DNA of 64,000 nucleotides from CAYTGR01 sp964437445 (GTDB lineage: Bacteria; Chloroflexota; Anaerolineae; B4-G1; SLSP01): NCBI GenBank assembly GCA_964437445.1, contig CAYTGR010000006.1:60436-124435 (forward strand). Reading direction: 5' to 3'. Position numbers and translations under genes: made by a program. The notes below the pieces were generated by a model. That model was not told the DNA's origin. It did no database searches and saw only the letters and a program-made list of their open reading frames with translations. This document shows, piece by piece, positions 61,681 to 64,000 of this stretch; the stretch's first letter is position 1, and each line of letters begins with the position of its first letter.

Positions 61681-61701
61681 GGATGAAGGCGGAAGGATGA
61701 A
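61681..61701 (+). repeat. GGATGAA heptamer repeat
   Basis: GGATGAA, GGCGGAA, GGATGAA, the same alternation as the minus-strand copy inside the gene at 4273-4300. It lies in the gap 61641-61743, which holds no gene. Confidence 0.85.
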
Positions 61702-61743
61702 ATGACTGAGGACTAATCAACCGTCTTTATTGAGGAGGGAACC

Positions 61744-62883
61744 ATGGCCCGTACTCTCACCCTCGCCACCGTGCAGATGGACGCCAACCCGGCTCCCACA
61801 GCCGAGCGGCTGGCCCGCGCCGAACGGCTGGTCACCGAAGCGGCCGCCGCCGGCGCGCAGCTGGTCGTCCTGCCGGATCTCTTCAATCTCGGCTACGCCT
61901 ACGTGGAGGAGAACTTCCGCCGGGCCGAGCCGGAGGACGGCCCCACCCTCACCTGGCTCAAGCGGACGGCGACCCGGCTCAATCTCCACCTGGCCGGCTC
62001 GCTCCTGCTGCTGGATCAGGACGAGATTTACAATGCGCTCTTCCTCTGTGCGCCCGATGGGCGGAGCTGGCGCTACGACAAGCACTATCCCTGGGGCTGG
62101 GAGCGTGGTTATTTCCGGGAAAGCGACCGCATCACGGTGGCGGAGACGGCCTTGGGTGCCATCGGCTTCCTGCTCTGCTGGGATGTGGCCCACGCGGAGC
62201 TCTGGCGGCGCTATGCCGGCCGCGTGGATCTGATGGTGCTCGCCAGCTGCCCGCCGGACTTTGGCAATCCCGTCTACCGCTTCTCCGATGGCAACGAGCT
62301 CACCGCCGACGACCTGGGGCCGCTGTTCAGACGGCTCCAATCAGAGGGACCCAAGATTTTCCAGGCAACGGTGTGCCAGCAGACCGCCTGGTTAGGGGTC
62401 CCGGCGCTCAACTCCACCGGCTGCGGGCAGATTCAAACGCCGCTCCCCAACGGGCAGCTGCTCATGGCCTTGCTGGCCCCCCTGGCGCCACGCGTGCTCC
62501 GGTACCTGCCCCGGGCGCGCCCGCTGATAGGGCGCTATCACCTGGTCCCCGCCGGCCAGATCGTGGCGGCGACCGGTGAGCCGCTCGCCCGCTTGACCCC
62601 CACACAGGGGGAGAGCTTCGTGCAAGCGCAGGTCACGCTGCCGGACCGCCGGCCGTCACCCCAGGGGACACAGCCGGTCCCACCGGTCAGCCGGGTGACA
62701 TACTGGCTCTCCGACCTGCTGTTGCCGTGGGTCTCAGTCCCCCTTTACCGCCGGGGAGCGCGGCAAGCCTGGGGAGCGACGATGGCCCCGCCCCGCCCGG
62801 CCACCCGCCGCTGGCTGGCGCTGTCAGGCGGCGTGGCCCTGCTGGGCTTCCTGCTGGGCACCCGCCTGGCGCGCCGCCGCTAA
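61744..62883 (+). CDS. Carbon-nitrogen hydrolase (nitrilase superfamily) with C-terminal anchor
   Basis: A 379-residue protein. Nitrilase-superfamily landmarks are LATVQMDANPAPTAERLA, VVLPDLFNLGYAY, WRYDKHYPW (Lys113) and IGFLLCWDVAHAEL (Cys145). The catalytic triad is normally Glu-Lys-Cys; here Asp45 occupies the Glu position, so activity is uncertain. Residues about 355-375 (ALSGGVALLGFLLGT) form a C-terminal membrane helix followed by RLARRR, suggesting attachment to the membrane with the enzyme on the cytoplasmic face. GGAGGGA precedes the ATG. It follows the injection-system operon by 103 bases on the same strand; a functional link is not evident. Confidence 0.86.
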   Translation: MARTLTLATVQMDANPAPTAERLARAERLVTEAAAAGAQLVVLPDLFNLGYAYVEENFRRAEPEDGPTLTWLKRTATRLNLHLAGSLLLLDQDEIYNALFLCAPDGRSWRYDKHYPWGWERGYFRESDRITVAETALGAIGFLLCWDVAHAELWRRYAGRVDLMVLASCPPDFGNPVYRFSDGNELTADDLGPLFRRLQSEGPKIFQATVCQQTAWLGVPALNSTGCGQIQTPLPNGQLLMALLAPLAPRVLRYLPRARPLIGRYHLVPAGQIVAATGEPLARLTPTQGESFVQAQVTLPDRRPSPQGTQPVPPVSRVTYWLSDLLLPWVSVPLYRRGARQAWGATMAPPRPATRRWLALSGGVALLGFLLGTRLARRR

Positions 62884-62996
62884 CCTGCCCGGTCAGCACC
62901 GGCGCAGACACAGCCATTTTTCACCTCAAAGGACACCAGGCGCGCTGAGAAGCCAGCCACGACGCTACTGCTGGTTTTGGTGGCCGGTGGTCTGCC

Positions 62997-63989
62997 TTAC
63001 TCCCGCCCCAAGATGTGATCAATCTCGGCCAGCTGCGCCGGGGTGAGCGGGCCGAAGCGCAGCGCGCCGCAGTTTTCTTCCACCTGCTGGACGGTTTTGA
63101 AGCCGGGGATGGGGATGGTCTGCCCGCTGCGCGCCCAAATCCAGGCCAGCGCGCCCTGCGCCAACGTCCGCCCGCCGCTGGTCAGCACCTCGCGGATAGC
63201 GGCCAGTGCGTCCAGCCAGGCCTGGGTGGGCCGCCCATCCTTGAAGCCGGGATGCCAGGCGGCATGGCTGCGCACATCATCAGATTGGAAGGTGGAATCC
63301 GGGGCATATTTGCCGGTCAGCAGCCCCATCCCCAACGGCCCCCGGTTGATGCTGGCTAAATTGAGCCGCTCGCAGAGCGCCAGCAGTTCCAGGTTGCCAT
63401 CCAGGACGCTCAACTGTTGCTGGACGACGCTGCAATGGGGGGCGGTGGCAAAAGCAGCCACGGCATCGGTGCGGTCGGTGCTCCAGCCGTAGGTGCGGAT
63501 TTTGCCCTCCTGGACCAGCTCCTCTAACACCTCACGTGCCTCCAATGCCCGCTCAAGGGTCAGCCCCCAGATGTGCAGCTGGTAGACGTCCACGTAGTCG
63601 GTTTCCAACCGGCGGAGGCTGGCCTCCAGGTCAGCCCGCAAATGGCTGGTCGGGTCGCTCTCCTCTTCCTTCTCCCCGTAGGGCGTGACCACTTTGGTCG
63701 CTTCATCCACGTGGTAGCCGAACTTGGTGGCGATGACCACCTGATCCCGCCGCCCCTTGACGGCCTGGCCCAACAGCCGCTCGCTGTGCCCGCAGCCGTA
63801 GTTGGCGGCGGTGTCAAAGAAAGTGACGCCCAGCTCTAACGCCCGCTGGAGCGCCCGCCGCGATTCGGCATCGTCCACCATGCTCCAGCCGGCCGGCCGC
63901 CCGTTGAAGAGCCACGGCCCGCCGATGGCCCAACATCCCAATCCCAGGGCGCTGACCTGAATCCCTGAACGACCTAATTGACGTTGCAT
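62997..63989 (-). CDS. Aldo/keto reductase
   Basis: A 330-residue NAD(P)H-dependent oxidoreductase. The start MQRQLGRSGIQVSALGLGCW is typical, and the catalytic tetrad is visible: Asp and Tyr in TFFDTAANYGCGHSERLLG, Lys in VIATKFGY, His in YQLHIWG. The C-terminal cofactor block LAWIWARSGQTIPIPGFKTV is intact. The substrate cannot be predicted; relatives act on sugars or aldehydes. The ATG at 63989 has GGAGGAA upstream at the very edge of the window, so the promoter is outside. Convergent with the nitrilase-family gene across a 113-base gap with no structure I could name. Confidence 0.93.
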   Translation of the reverse strand: MQRQLGRSGIQVSALGLGCWAIGGPWLFNGRPAGWSMVDDAESRRALQRALELGVTFFDTAANYGCGHSERLLGQAVKGRRDQVVIATKFGYHVDEATKVVTPYGEKEEESDPTSHLRADLEASLRRLETDYVDVYQLHIWGLTLERALEAREVLEELVQEGKIRTYGWSTDRTDAVAAFATAPHCSVVQQQLSVLDGNLELLALCERLNLASINRGPLGMGLLTGKYAPDSTFQSDDVRSHAAWHPGFKDGRPTQAWLDALAAIREVLTSGGRTLAQGALAWIWARSGQTIPIPGFKTVQQVEENCGALRFGPLTPAQLAEIDHILGRE

Positions 63990-64000
63990 GAAATTCCTCC

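Overview
The window is a GC-rich, densely coded bacterial chromosome segment, most likely from a Chloroflexota (Anaerolineae-like) bacterium. Pointers are Thr-Pro-rich linkers in exported proteins, a Cys-rich repeat lipoprotein of a type common in that group, a heterodimeric ABC exporter, monoderm-style wall genes (LytR-CpsA-Psr), and intergenic DNA full of short repeats. No rRNA, tRNA or CRISPR array was seen. The taxonomic call is inference.

Layout. 1-4.5 kb: 3' end of the housekeeping sigma factor, a YjbQ-type protein, a chloramphenicol-phosphotransferase-like kinase and the TIGR03960/TIGR03936 radical-SAM pair. 4.5-7 kb: a beta-class DNA methyltransferase, an unknown gene and what looks like the C-terminal stump of an McrB-type protein. 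7-13 kb: a beta-propeller lipoprotein, then a MarR-ABC-ABC operon read leftward from a clear promoter with two palindromic operators. 13.3-19 kb: two overlapping sensor-kinase genes and a secreted GHL10-type glycosidase. 19.4-32.6 kb: carbon-storage genes (GTP-type PEP carboxykinase, GlgX, glycogen synthase-like glycosyltransferase, a very large GH13 protein) with a methyltransferase for alkylated DNA, a PA-IL-like lectin domain protein, an SPFH protein and small membrane proteins. 32.8-37.2 kb: an LCP wall-polymer ligase and secD-secF.

38.1-61.6 kb is the highlight: a complete-looking contractile injection system (eCIS) of 19 genes, all on the + strand and many overlapping by 1-4 bases. The order is sheath, tube, gp26-like Zn-ribbon protein, proline-rich protein, Pvc16-type cap (DUF4255), Pvc15-type AAA+ ATPase, an 85-residue protein, two DUF4157 cargo-like proteins, Pvc7-type adaptor, LysM-like protein, hub, spike, PAAR-like tip, gp25, two large baseplate/wedge proteins, a beta-helix tail protein and a DUF6519 protein. 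No capsid, terminase, integrase or lysis genes are present, so it is not a prophage. The two DUF4157 proteins share one HExxH leader domain but carry different C-terminal domains, a CHAP/NlpC-like cysteine peptidase and a YkuD L,D-transpeptidase. Both families act on peptidoglycan, which suggests a cell-wall-directed injection system with swappable cargo. No tail-fibre gene and no obvious tape-measure gene were found. 61.7-64 kb: a nitrilase-family protein with a C-terminal membrane anchor and an aldo/keto reductase.

Two repeat systems run through the gaps. One is a set of degenerate heptamer tandem repeats (GTGARNC, GGATGAA and relatives) that often carry start or stop codons. The other is a REP/BIME-like element with GTAG-headed hairpins, often joined to a second hairpin module.
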